NCBI GenBank assembly: GCA_010093605.1
Contig: MU004193.1
Location: 186,001 to 250,000 of the forward strand
Source of the DNA: Lophium mytilinum
Lineage: Eukaryota > Ascomycota > Dothideomycetes > Mytilinidiales > Mytilinidiaceae
Direction: 5' to 3'
DNA: 64,000 nt
Shown here: positions 22,573 through 33,569 of the stretch, piece by piece
How the letters are laid out: each line of letters starts with the position of its first letter
How positions within the stretch are numbered: the stretch's first letter is position 1
Notes under the pieces: generated by a model
What the model was told of the DNA's origin: nothing
The model's input: the letters and a program-made list of their open reading frames with translations, nothing else
Database searches by the model: none
Translations under genes and position numbers: made by a program

Positions 22573-23805
22573 ATGTCATTCTCCGACCTTCCAATTGAAC
22601 TACTTTTCGAGACGGCGTCATACCTTGACGACAGATCTATGAGTAGACTCTCCAGGGTTTGTGGAGAGCTTCATATGCATCTAAGAGGCGAACTGCATAA
22701 TCGAGCCATCGCAGATCGACTGGTGGGATGGTACGGACATGGGCCCCGGCAGGCTCAGCAGGCGATCGAGTGGGCCGTAGACAACTCGAAGAAGGCGCTT
22801 GTGCGCTACCTTTTGTCCTGCGACGTTACAGGTATTGATCCTCGCACTGGTAACTGGGATGTCTTTGATCGTGCGACTCTCGAAACCTTCGGGGACATTG
22901 ACATCACAACTTTGTTCGTCAACAAGGCCGCCGAGCTTGGACTCCTCGCTGGCAGGAGGGCGACCGACGTCCTGGACAGGATCGTTAAGAGGATGAGTGC
23001 CGGGTGGCGCCACCTCCACATCGACCACAGCATAAACTCTGTCGTTCGCGTACTTCTAGAAGCGGGCGTAGATCCCAACCAATGCTCGAATGAGTATGAG
23101 CGCCCCGGCAAACCCGGCTGTCCGCCGTTTGATTTAGCTGTGCACGGAAGGTATTTCGAAACGGCAATGACTTTGCTCCAGTTTGACCCCTCTCTCGCTG
23201 TCAAACCCTATCGTAGTGGGCGCGGAAAGTTAACCCGACCCTTGGACGAAGTCGTAAAGATGAGTTCTTATTACAACCCCAAAGGCCAGCTAAAGTTCAT
23301 TCGAAAAGTCATCGAGCTTGGTGCTGAAGTATTGGGCAGTCATCTCGATTGCGCGCTGATGCCTCTCTGGGACGGCAAAGGCGAAATGCTCACTCTGCTG
23401 CTCGAGCATGGTGCTGATCCGGAGAAGCCAGATGTCAATGGCCGTAACTTCTTGCAACGAAGTACTCTCAACAAGGATTTCCGCCACGAACTGCGCATCC
23501 TCACCCAGGTGGCAACGAAGAAAAAGTGGCCTAGGTTAATTCCTGGGGAGGTCATCTTAAGGAATGCGGAGAGATGTCTGCATAGGATGCAAATGATCCC
23601 AAAGACCCGTGGAAATGTCTCCGAAGGCTTCCGACATGCAAAAGAGGTTTTGGCATACGTATGGGAACCGCTCGAGGAGGTCGTAAGGACATTTGAACCC
23701 GATGAATTCCCCTTCGCCGCGGAGATCCATCATTTGTGGGACCAGCACCACATTGAGGTCGAAGGCTGCCTTGGCGAATCGGTTACGTTGATGAGCGGGT
23801 TGTGA
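22573..23805 (+). CDS. F-box protein with ankyrin-like repeats
   Basis: A single exon encodes 410 residues. The first 40 residues form an F-box (L-P-I-E-L-L-F-E-T-A-S-Y-L and S-R-L-S-R-V-C), the Skp1-binding element of SCF ubiquitin ligases. The rest has degenerate ankyrin-type helices, for example V-R-V-L-L-E-A-G-V-D-P-N around residues 159-170 and L-T-L-L-L-E-H-G-A-D-P-E around 275-286. This layout is common in expanded, fast-evolving families of filamentous ascomycetes and suggests a substrate adaptor, though no partner can be named. The ATG at 22573 directly starts the F-box, 300 nt after the P450 stop. Confidence 0.8.
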   Translation: MSFSDLPIELLFETASYLDDRSMSRLSRVCGELHMHLRGELHNRAIADRLVGWYGHGPRQAQQAIEWAVDNSKKALVRYLLSCDVTGIDPRTGNWDVFDRATLETFGDIDITTLFVNKAAELGLLAGRRATDVLDRIVKRMSAGWRHLHIDHSINSVVRVLLEAGVDPNQCSNEYERPGKPGCPPFDLAVHGRYFETAMTLLQFDPSLAVKPYRSGRGKLTRPLDEVVKMSSYYNPKGQLKFIRKVIELGAEVLGSHLDCALMPLWDGKGEMLTLLLEHGADPEKPDVNGRNFLQRSTLNKDFRHELRILTQVATKKKWPRLIPGEVILRNAERCLHRMQMIPKTRGNVSEGFRHAKEVLAYVWEPLEEVVRTFEPDEFPFAAEIHHLWDQHHIEVEGCLGESVTLMSGL

Positions 23806-24248
23806 AAAGAATATCTTCAACTTCTTTCAGCCAACACTACAAAGGTATCGGGAGTCCTGATATTTTCAATGAGTAGTCGTGAGATTTTGATGTCTCGTGG
23901 ACGAGTGGCGGCGATTCTAGCGATCACAGCGCCAAGGCTAAGCTCTTTTCTTCGGGCGCCTTTCATCCAAATCAGCAGGAAACGACTGGATGAAGCGACT
24001 TGCATTTTGTCTGGGGATGAATACGAAATAGGAGGTAGTACGGATGCCTCGCGACTCACGGCATGTCGTCTCCGATGGTTCTTGGCGCGCTTGGACCGGG
24101 CGGTTTTGCGAACTTCTCGTTTCTCTCTCCTCCATAGCATATACCCCGTCCATCCGCAATGGCCGCTCCTTAGTCTAAGAACAGACACTATCCTAACTAT
24201 GTACCACGCTCGTTAACAATACTGCACTCATTGAACAGCACACTCATT
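23806..24248. other. Intergenic, overlapping open frames on both strands
   Basis: A 115-codon plus-strand frame (23869-24216) and a 123-codon minus-strand frame (23817-24188) face each other. Both are Arg/Ser-rich without motifs, so neither is called. Confidence 0.4.
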
Positions 24249-25001
24249 ATGTCCATCACCGCCGCCGCCACCGCCCTCCCTCCACTACCTACAGCCCCCT
24301 TCCACAACCTCTGCATCGGCGACGACACCTATCCCACCACCTGCACGATCCGCCAGAACCTTATCGCCAATGGCAGCTGCGCCTCCTACAACCAGCTCCA
24401 ATACTGCTGCAACGGCGGCCTCATCGACAGTAGTCAGGCGCTGTGGCCGCTCTTCGTCGCCAAAGCGAAGAACATATCCATAGAGCTTCCCAATCTGCGC
24501 TGTTGTTTGGGCGATCCCTTCCGCGCGTTGGGTGACACTACGACGTGTGGGGAGGGGCAGCAGGAGATTCCGCTGACCGAGGCGGTCAATGGAGGCAGTG
24601 ATGGGTGGAGAGAGAGCGCTGTGACGAGCTGGACGGATAGCTACGGTCTCGAGGTGGAGCCCGTGTGTATTTGGATGGCGGAAAGCGTAGAAGGGGGTAG
24701 CGCGTCGTTGCCGCTGAGCGGGAAAGGATGCACAAAGGCGATCGTGTCGACGACTTTGAGCGAGGACATTTTCACGACGAGCGAGTCGAGTGGCACATCT
24801 TCCACTGTATCAAGCAGACGTATCATTTCAGCGAGTGCATCCCATTCATCGACTGTAAGCATCACGGGGTCGAGTTCAGTCGGGGCCACCCAGTCCCAGT
24901 TGCAATCTCCTTCTCCGTCTTCCACCTCAGCTGGGGCTAGGAGTATCGTTCCTACCCGCTTCATAGCATGTTTTCTCATGTGCCTTCTCGTAATGTTTTA
25001 A
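24249..25001 (+). CDS. Cys-rich, Ser/Thr-rich surface protein, probably GPI-anchored
   Basis: A single-exon frame from the first ATG at 24249 encodes 250 residues. The N-terminal half has eleven or more cysteines, including C-C-N-G-G and R-C-C-L-G-D, in a pattern common to small secreted ascomycete proteins with D-x-Y-P-T-T-C and C-A-S-Y-N-Q-L-Q-Y-C-C blocks. From about residue 165 it is Ser/Thr-rich, then ends in a hydrophobic stretch (R-F-I-A-C-F-L-M-C-L-L-V-M-F) that fits a GPI signal. The predicted N-terminus is a weak signal peptide, so a short upstream exon may be missing. Function unknown; surface location is inferred. Confidence 0.6.
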   Translation: MSITAAATALPPLPTAPFHNLCIGDDTYPTTCTIRQNLIANGSCASYNQLQYCCNGGLIDSSQALWPLFVAKAKNISIELPNLRCCLGDPFRALGDTTTCGEGQQEIPLTEAVNGGSDGWRESAVTSWTDSYGLEVEPVCIWMAESVEGGSASLPLSGKGCTKAIVSTTLSEDIFTTSESSGTSSTVSSRRIISASASHSSTVSITGSSSVGATQSQLQSPSPSSTSAGARSIVPTRFIACFLMCLLVMF

Positions 25002-25620
25002 ACTAATATCAAGACATTCTCCTATGTACGGGCTCTCAAACAATATCTGCGTTTGCCAGTCTCTGAAGTGCCCTTATCCGCTGCCCCAAAGCTCGTCTGC
25101 AGTCGTCTATATCATGCATTCTATCTGATTCTCTGGGGCTAAATATAGGTACTTTGTTCCAAGGCGTTAGAGCCTCCAGACAAGCACTCGGAACGAGGGA
25201 TATCATTTCTGTACAAATTAGGAGCATGCTCAAAGGAGTGCGCATGGAATCGGCCGGAACGCGGTTAGCACAAGCTCAATTGAAAGACGGGTAATCTTTA
25301 CATCCGTGGTCGCTGGACTCAATCACATGCAGGGACGCCTCAAGACTGTGCGCAGGTGTGCAGAATGAATTACAATGCCCACCAATTTTACAGGCCTAAG
25401 AAATGACAACTCAATCATCGGAGACGAAAAGAATTGGTCCAATCTGTAGGCTTGAAACCTTCGCAATGTTGATACTTGGACTTTGCTTAGCGTGGGAGTG
25501 TCTGCAGACCAGATCGGCGTGCGCAACATGACTAGTACACCGAATGTGATTTGAATTGTTATTATTTACATATGCTAGACTCATGCAGATCTAGAGGTAT
25601 GCCGAGTCGCTCATCATGAT
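25002..25620. other. Intergenic, convergent 3' ends
   Basis: This lies between the ends of the Cys-rich gene (plus) and the DUF6604 gene (minus). Two minus-strand frames under 70 codons (25036-25245, 25323-25529) have no features. Confidence 0.5.
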
Positions 25621-28523
25621 CTAAGCAATGAATCGAGCCGCTTTCTCCTCTAATCTCCTTGTCAGAACATTCAACAATGGATCACGCTCAAGCTTCGTCG
25701 CAAAGTCTTGCTTGACCACCCCCAGCGCGGACATGGGACTCAGAAAGCCGTCCTGGGGCAGATACAGATCGCTGTAGCGTTCCTTGAACAAGCCCCTCTT
25801 CCTCGACTGGTTGAGATTGTGTCGATCCTTGACCAATCGCAGTCTGGTGGGAGAGAGCCGGCTGCTCATACAAGTGCTTCGGCACAAGGTCATCTCCGCC
25901 ATACAGTGGAGAAAGAGCTTCTAACTTCCACAGATCGTTTCCATAATCCGTACGCCCATCATAGCTGAAGCCACGAAGCGAGCGAATTTCCTTATCCCCG
26001 TCTCCACGCTTGCAAACATCCTGTATGAGATTGAAGACAACATTCAAAAGCGGCGCCGAGCGGTCTTTCTTGACGTTTTTAGAGCTCTTTCCGAAGGTAG
26101 TGTTCTCTGTTCGTCCTGTCTGCGACAAGATGAAAAATGTAGTCTCGCCAGGATGGCCCCCAGGGTAGGTACCGCCGACAGCCGGAGCCTCCCCAAACGC
26201 GCGAAAGATTCCCTCGCAGGTGCGGTGCATGGAGAGCCAGTCGAAGCAAAAGTCAGCCGCCTCGTAGGAAAGCCCGCAACGCAGCCAGACGCAGGCAGCG
26301 AAGTCGGACAGAGAGGGCGTGTTCTGCCACTGCTTCCTGGACGGTATTGGCTTGTGCCGGCTGTGAGTCTGCGTGGCCATGTGTTTCCACACCTGGTCGT
26401 CCCTGAACATCTCTCGAAGCTTTGCCGTGTCGCGATCGACATTGTCCCAATTGCCTCCGGCGCGTTCGTTGAGAATGCCGAAGAACAGGCTCTGGCCCTT
26501 GGCGAGGCGCCGGACTTTCTGGAGTTTGAAGCTGGTGTTGCGCCGACCCTTCGCAGTCCCGTTTGCAGGCATACCAATCATGAAAAGGAACTTTGTTTCT
26601 GAGTCCTGCAAGGTCTTGGGCCATCCGCCGAAGAACAGATACTCTGGGGTCTGACGGGCAATGAGAAGCTCCATGTCAGGCCACTTTGGACTCTCAGGGT
26701 GAAGGATCCTACACGCCGCGTACAAGTGGGCCATGCTCATCACGTGCATCTGTTCGCCCGCCATGTAATGGCCTTTGTGGTGGCGTTGCATGAGCACGTA
26801 GTACTTCAAGAGCCCGCAGCGTAGTGGGTTGGAGCGGAGGTAATAGTGTTCCGTACTTGGGTCTAATCCTGAATTGACTTCGCCCGGTAGAACGGAAGGT
26901 AGCCCTTTCTCGACACCGAACCTGTCCTCCAAAACGTAGGCGCGAAACCAATTTATATTGGCGTTCAGAGCATCAAGCTCTTTAGATTTCTTCTTCTGGT
27001 AAGTGCCCGATTCTTCGAAGTACGTTGTATGACCCTCGTGCCACGTCAGAGCTTGACGAACGGTATCCTGGATATCGTCCAAGTGTTGGCGTGATTCGTG
27101 CCCGAGAATTTCTTGGATGTCGACGAACATTTGGGCAGCAAACGTGAGCCAGATTGGAACTTCCCTATTAAGTAGGAGATGCCGCATGCCGTAGCTGAAC
27201 TCGTCTTCGGCAAATCTGCACGGAGAGGTGCCAGCAATCTTGCAAAACTCAGGGAGAAATTCCGCTAGTCGTATGATGCGAGGATCTTCTCCAGCGTCCC
27301 GGAGCAACCAAGCGTATCCTGCGGGAATAGAGAATCTTCCTCGAGGTTCATTCTCTGACGGCACATAGTTCTTCAAGAGTGTGTAGACCTTGAACATTGT
27401 AATCTCTTCCAACCTCACAGGCTTTGAGGGATCGCCTTGGAAATCTGAAGGTAAAATGATATGATCTTTGGGGAGATCCGCACGGTTGCGCAGATTCTCG
27501 AAGAATAGAACACACGGTAAGCACCAAGTTGGGTACTTCGACAATGGGTAATCCTTTGGCCGTGTGATGCTATTTTCAAACTCTCGCTCCGATAAACGCA
27601 CGAGGGCAACAGCAGTATTTGTCGTAATCGCAGCGATGAGCAATTCTCCGAAGCCTGCTTTGTAGTTTTTCCATCCACGGCCGAGATAGGTTCGTAGCTC
27701 TTTTAGACCGGCTAGAAAGCATTGGATAGCAAACAGAAACTCGGCTTTGACCTCTTCTTCGTCTCGTTCAATTTGAGCGCGCGGCATTGGGGACTCAGTA
27801 GAACTAGAGGCCGCATCTATTCCCTTTTCGGTGGTATTGTCGGAGTCGGAGTGCTCGATCGTGTCTTCCACGGTTAGGTTCTCGAACATAGTGGACGTTG
27901 TTTGGGCGGATGGGGTCGCTTTCGTGGGTCCCGATGTCGTATCCGTATATTTTGATGTGGCTACTAGAGGAAGAAGCAGTCGGAAAGTTTCCTAGAGTGG
28001 ACGTCAAAGGAGCTCATAACCCAGAAGAATGCAGAACAAAGGGTTTGTTCGTACCCACCTCAAGGATACTAATGAAGTACATATGCTTGCGGTTACTATC
28101 CTTTTCTTGCTCGGAATGCTGGCCGAACCAATCTGCGCACTTGCGTCGGGCAGTGATTGCTCTGGAGAACAGCCGACGTAGGATTGCTGGAATCGAGGGC
28201 TTTTTTGAGGCTATGATCTGCGCCATAGGAATGAAGTCGGAGACTTTGATCTTGTATTGCGCGGCGGCGCTGTCGTGATCCTCGTGAGTGCTCTGCTTGG
28301 CTGCTTCTCGCGCGAGCTTTCGAGTTTTTCCTTTCAATCGCGTGCTAGTAGCAGGATGCTGCCCTTCACTGGGTCCTTCGCTCAGCATTTCGGTGGCATA
28401 TCCACACTTCTTAGATGTCTCTGCCAGCCAACCCCCGATCTTCTCGGTGTCTGATTTGTACTGCGTGTACATGTGGAAGAGATTTTGTGGGGTTGTCGGG
28501 GCAGTCTTTGTCTGGGAAGCCAT
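25621..28523 (-). CDS. DUF6604 domain protein, large, unknown function
   Basis: Three exons (28523-28059, 27991-25905, 25843-25621; introns of 67 and 61 nt) give 924 residues. The N-terminus has the DUF6604 signature (N-L-F-x-M-Y-x-Q-Y-K-x-D-T, then G-W-L-A-E-T-S-K-K-C-G-Y), and a linker with acidic and Lys-rich runs follows. The central part carries further helical blocks seen in this ascomycete-specific family. The second intron is supported by the better frame downstream (K-D-R-H-N-L-N-Q-S-R-K-R-G-L-F); reading through instead gives a Gln/Ser-rich tail and stops at 25688, a possible alternative end. Family members are 800-1000 residues long and of unknown function. No signal peptide or membrane helix is seen, so it is probably intracellular. 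Confidence 0.8.
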
Positions 28524-29399
28524 GGTGAAAACTACTGACTATACCTGCGTACTTTCGGTGATGCAAATTGTACGGAACTTACTCGTTGCCCCTGCCAATG
28601 CCTTGCCAGGCTACCTCAAGTGGTGGCGATGGGAGTGCGTACCTAGGTAGACTTCGTGTGTCGACGGTTTCTGGTGGTTTGTATTTCCAGACTAGGAGGA
28701 AAAGATATGGTCGAGGTTATTTAAGTATGTATCGATAAGGCTATAAGTTCGTCTTGCGGCAACAGATTCACTCACCACTAGGGTTGGGTCACGTGCACTA
28801 CAAACGCTATCCCAGCACGTCTTACCAGCTAGATCGGCGAAGTTCTCTCCTCGACGTGGACCCGAAGCGGAAAGTGGGTATTTGAAGAGGCATCCATCAT
28901 CCATGATACTGACTGAAAGGCGTCGGAATTTACTCTCTAGACAATGCTCAATGAGAGAGGGCGAAGAAATGTAAAGCGATAGCGGATACCGTTATTGACC
29001 AAAGAAAAGAAGAACCTACCGCAAGGAACGAGGTACCAAGTCCATGACCTACCTACGTGCTACCTACACGCAATGCTTGCTTAAAGCAGAATGACCTCGG
29101 GAAGCAACTCTCGCCAAGGACTCGATTGTTTCCCGCTAGTCTCATGTCCCCGTGCTTCAAGATCGCTTGCTATCACACAGACTCGGCATTTTCTCCTGAA
29201 CAGAGGCTGACAATCTGAAGCAACAGTCAAGAGGAACTTGAGAAGAGATCCGGAAGTCATGTGCCCCGGGATCTCGGGAAGCCGGGCGTCTCAGCAGCCC
29301 GAGCCGAGTGCACATCACTCTCCGCATAAAAGAAGTACAATCTCCACATGATACCCCAGAAACACCACAACACTAGTTCCTTTACCCCACATTCTTACT
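28524..29399. promoter_or_regulatory. Divergent promoter region
   Basis: About 0.88 kb between the DUF6604 gene (minus) and the hydrolase gene (plus). A CATAAAAG element at about 29325 lies 75 nt before the hydrolase ATG and may serve as its TATA box. A CACGTG is at about 28791. No gene is seen. Confidence 0.5.
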
Positions 29400-30488
29400 A
29401 TGGACACCATCCAAACCGTCGAGCTGACCCTCGACGTCACCGCAGCCGCGAACTTGAACGAACCCGCTCATCAAGCTGCCACGGTCGTTCTCCCACCAGC
29501 ATCCAAGCTGCCCACAACGCCGATAGTCTGCTTCGCTCGACCTGGCGTTCAGTACAACCGCTTATACTACACGCACGACCTTCCCGGTGATGGCCCAGGG
29601 TCAGAAGCGCACTATCACGCCGCCCACGGCTGGATCTTCGTCGCGCTCGACTACCTCGGCGCGGGGGACAGCAGCAACAACGATGGCAGCAAACTCACCT
29701 ACGCTGTCGTCGCACGCGCATTCCTCGCCGCTGAAACCGAGGTCCTGCGTCAGCTAGCGGAAGGCGAGCTGCTGGCCGGCTACCCCAAAGTGACCGATGT
29801 GGTGAAGATAGGCGTGGGGCAGTCCATGGGCGGCGCGCTCACGATCATCCAAACCGGTCGTTATCATTGTTATGATGGCATCGCGATTCTGGGGACTAGT
29901 GCGATCCACACGCATCCGCCTGCGAAGCCTGGAGAGGCGGGCATTGTGGCGCCATGGCTGGCGCGCGACACGGCCCCTGGCGAGCCGCCAGTGGTATTGA
30001 ACCAGAAACGGATGGAGGAGTTCTATTTGAACAAGCCGGAGGGGTTCAAGTCTTCGAAGGCGCTGGCATGGTCTTTCCACTTTGATGATGTGGATTCGGC
30101 GCTGGTTGAGGACGACTTTCAGCGGTACGATCGCGACGTTGGCGACGCGTCGTTCAAGGACCGGGGAGATAAGAAGGTAGTCGTTCCGCCGTGGGGTTGC
30201 TTTAACACGCCGGCGGCGTCAGCGATGGCATCGGTTACCCCGGGAGCTGTTGCGCCTGAGGCGGCTTCTATTACCTGTCCGGTTTTGGTTGCGATGGGTG
30301 AGCGGGACGTGATTGCGGACCCGAAAGGGGAGCCAAGGGCATACTTCTCGGCCGCTGGCGTGGATTTGTATGTGGTTCCAAGAATGGGGCATATGCATAA
30401 CTTTGCGGGGACTAGAGAGCTACTATGGAAGAGGATTGAAACTTGGGCGGAGTGGGTGAGGGAAGTGAAGGAGTGGCAGAAGAAATAA
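29400..30488 (+). CDS. Alpha/beta hydrolase
   Basis: A single exon encodes 362 residues. The nucleophile elbow G-Q-S-M-G-G (about residues 141-146) carries the catalytic Ser. The likely acid is the Asp of G-E-R-D-V-I-A-D (about 300-307), and the likely base is the His in R-M-G-H-M-H-N-F (about 331-338). An oxyanion strand around W-I-F-V-A-L-D-Y-L-G-A-G-D precedes the elbow. No signal peptide is present, so it should be cytosolic. Substrate unknown: esterase, lactonase or peptidase-like activities are all possible. It is not near enough to the terpene cluster to be assigned to it. Confidence 0.85.
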   Translation: MDTIQTVELTLDVTAAANLNEPAHQAATVVLPPASKLPTTPIVCFARPGVQYNRLYYTHDLPGDGPGSEAHYHAAHGWIFVALDYLGAGDSSNNDGSKLTYAVVARAFLAAETEVLRQLAEGELLAGYPKVTDVVKIGVGQSMGGALTIIQTGRYHCYDGIAILGTSAIHTHPPAKPGEAGIVAPWLARDTAPGEPPVVLNQKRMEEFYLNKPEGFKSSKALAWSFHFDDVDSALVEDDFQRYDRDVGDASFKDRGDKKVVVPPWGCFNTPAASAMASVTPGAVAPEAASITCPVLVAMGERDVIADPKGEPRAYFSAAGVDLYVVPRMGHMHNFAGTRELLWKRIETWAEWVREVKEWQKK

Positions 30489-31161
30489 GCTCGACAACGT
30501 TTCCGCAAGATTTTGAGCGTAGCCATAGGTGATACGTCCTCAGGTTTATATGTGAAGATAGCCGGTGGTTCGAGTGACGAGTCCTCTAACTCCTAGATTT
30601 CGGAACACGCGTAGCCATCGCAAACACTCGCGAATGAGTGTTGAAATCTGCTTCCGACACGGACAAACTAGAAGTTTGTACCCTGAGTGAACGTCAAAAG
30701 TCTGGAAATTCAAGGGATATACAAAGCAGATTAACAGCTAATCTCATTGCCAGAGAGGAAACGTCGAGACACCCTACCATAATCCTTTGACTATGATGCA
30801 GCATGATGCATCCTCATGAACCTCTCGCGGCGGCCGACTGGGAGCTATATCGACCGTGAAATGGAATTCGAAGTCTACATTAGCATGGAGGTTCTCCGAC
30901 GAGAACGGAGAAGAAATTTCAGCAGTGCAAGGCAGGCCCGTGGTTCGAAATGGCTTACATAAGCCTACAACCCAATTGCAAAGAAGAGCGAAGGCCGCAA
31001 GGATAGACCGTGTATTACAACAGCGTACATTAGGATGCCTGTTACTCGATGCTAAGGACGCCATTCCATGCAGAGATGCAGATCGTGACAAGCCCGTGCC
31101 GTGGAGCGAGATGCGAACTTGGATGACGGAAAGGGTCCTCAGACCCACAAACCTCAGTATA
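30489..31161. other. Intergenic, convergent 3' ends
   Basis: Frames at 30774-31178 (minus) and 30856-31374 (plus) overlap each other and the MFS 3' end without recognisable domains. I take the stretch as 3' UTRs and spacer. Confidence 0.5.
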
Positions 31162-32929
31162 CTAATCGCCAATAGCACTCTCCCTCACACTGGCCACATC
31201 ATCGTCTCCAGTCCTGCCTCCAAAGTTACTTTCAACATGAACTCCATCGACATCATGAACATGCTTTCGCGGTACCCAAAACATCTGCAGAATTGCGAGG
31301 ACTGCGACTCCCGTACAGCTGAACCAAGCCGCTCCACTTCCACCGCGACTGTATATCAGTCCGACCAACGGTGACGCAATAGTTCGAGCCAGGCATGTCC
31401 CGCTCATCGCCATACCATTGACGCGACCCAAAACCTTCGGACTATGCGCTGCATTTTTCAATAGAATGAGCCCGCACGGAATCATGATGATGCCGAAGAA
31501 GTTTTGTAATATCAAAGCGCCGTAGATGCCGGCAGGCATGACAGATTTTGGTAGAACAGAGATGAATGGCATGACTACGTAGGAGATTGGATAAAGCACG
31601 ATCATTGAGACGAACGAGTACCATACTCCGACTTTCTCGACAAAGGGCGGGAATATAAAACCTTGAATGAGCAGCGCAATAACGCCGTTGACGGCCATGT
31701 ATGCCCCAACGTCGTGAACGGTGTACCCCAGACCACCATAGAGGTCAAGGTGGTCGGGAGCTGTGGTAGGCTTGTCAAGCAGGTAGATTGGTAGCGTGCT
31801 TCCGAAAGCCATCTGGTGGTACGCGACTAGAACCAATGCGAGGGTAAGCATCATGATGGTAAAGTTGTATGGCGAGGGCTCTTTGTCACTGGACGAGGGG
31901 GCGGGTTCCGATTTCTGGGGAACTCGGATGTCGTGGACGGTTCCAAACGAAGAGCGGCGGAGATCGAAGCGCTGGTCGGTGGACAAAGGCATGCCTTCTT
32001 CCATGAATGAGGCACGCTTGCGAACAGCTCGGACGCTAGACACAAGGGATCGGGTCCGACTGACGGAGTCTGATCGCGTTGGAATTGAGACTCTGCGTGA
32101 GGGGCGCCGTAGAGGGGTGCGCTCATCGATTGCAGCGTCATCCTCTTCTGCGTGGGGCTTCTCGGGGTCCCGAGGGTTCGTCTCCTCGAGGAAGAGTATT
32201 CCTTGGAGTATGGCGAGCAAGATGACCACGACCGAGACTAAGTTTGGCAAAAGATACGGGTATCGTCCAAAGAGACCATCCTCGGGAAATACAGAGGGAT
32301 AGAAATGGGCGGGCTGGGCGAGAAAGCCTCCCATAGCTGAGCCGATGATGGAGCCTAGAAACCAGACGAACGGCTGTGTTGCGAACGCTTTGGCTTCAGT
32401 CCCATAACCGTTAGCATCGTTTGGTCCCGTGACCTGTCCAAACATGGTTACTTACGCTCGTGTTCTGGCTTCTTGACCATCTCCCCGACCATGGTTTGCA
32501 TAACGGCGACATTCCCGTTCAGAGCACCGCCGATGAAGCGGGCCAGCAAGGCAACCCAGTACTGCTGGGCAAGGCCGAAGATGAGGCAGGAGAGTGCAAC
32601 TCCTCCCAGGCCGATCAGAACCACGGGCTTTCGTCCATAGCGGTCGGAGATGCCTCCCCAAAACATAGCGGTGAGTGCCTCTGCGACGGCATAGGCGGAG
32701 ACGAGCAGTCCGGCGTAGAAGGACGCGTCGGTGTCATCGCCACCATGCAGGTCTTGCACCATGACATAGGTGTACGCCAAGATGGAGTTGAATGCTATGG
32801 GCTCCGAGAATCGACATATCGCTGCGAGAAGAATTAGCGGTCATCGCCAGAAAGACAGCGTCGCAAAGTACCCAGAATTGTCAGCTGTCTCGTCGGAAAA
32901 GCGTCGGGGTCAGCATCCTGTAGAGACAT
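31162..32929 (-). CDS. MFS transporter, DHA1 family with long central loop
   Basis: Three exons (32929-32872, 32821-32456, 32393-31162; introns of 50 and 62 nt) give 551 residues. It starts with D-P-D-A-F-P-T-R-Q-L followed by C-R-F-S-E-P-I-A-F-N-S-I, a hallmark of the YCR023C/ZRT-type DHA1 branch of ascomycetes. MFS motif A reads G-G-I-S-D-R-Y-G-R-K-P-V. A roughly 100-residue Ser/Arg-rich cytoplasmic loop (about residues 210-300) separates the two six-helix halves. A longer N-terminus is open upstream, but the ATG at 32929 matches the family start. It would export or import small molecules across the plasma or vacuolar membrane. It is the transporter closest to the terpene cluster, though a HET gene and pseudogenes lie between them. 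Confidence 0.87.
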
Positions 32930-33569
32930 TCTGTAGAGGCGTTGTTGGGGTTGGAAATAGTGTTGAGGTTTTGTTGGAGAGCTTATCGCAGCTGTGCGGG
33001 GTTGCTCGCTCCGTGCTGCCTTCGAACCCTGCAGCCGCGAGAGAAGCGCTGTACCCGCTGCTGTGCCCACTTGCGCCCATCATGTGAGCTAGACGTGCTC
33101 GTCACCTTGCTTTGAAATGGAGATGTCATTTGATGGAATCACTGGAGATGAGATGGAGACGAGATGGAGATGAGATGGAAATGGGACGCGGATGGAGTCG
33201 GGATGGAGTTGAGAGAAGTGGTTTCAGCCTTGTCACTAGCAAAAGCAAACGTCAGGATTCAGCCGCACCGTCACCAAAACGGTCGCCTCCTGGACGACAT
33301 CTCCTCTCCTTCATCTTTCATCCAAGACGAACTGTTCCTCCTCACCATTCATCGACAGGTTACCGTCCAAGCGAGTCTCTAAAATAGAGCACATATCAGT
33401 CATCATGTCATCGCGAAAGGCCATTTCATGAGCTTTTTTGGGATCCCTCAATGCCTAGACCCTGTCCTATCTCTCCATTCACAATTCGAAATACCACGAA
33501 TTTTACCAAATTTCGTCTTAGCCACCAGCAGATCGAGCCTTTTTTCCCCTCTCTAACTTCCAATTCAAC
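32930..33569. promoter_or_regulatory. Divergent promoter region with GA-rich repeat
   Basis: Between the MFS (minus) and HET (plus) genes. Positions 33140-33210 hold loose repeats of GAGATGGAGACG and GAGATGAGATGGA. No gene is seen. Confidence 0.5.
33140..33210 (+). repeat. Degenerate GATGGA repeat
   Basis: GATGGA-type hexamers recur about nine times over 70 nt with spacers of zero to six bases. Confidence 0.6.

Noticed and set aside
31162-32929. Counting this MFS gene as the cluster transporter
   Set aside because: Separated from the cluster by the HET gene and two pseudogenes; no sequence evidence links them.
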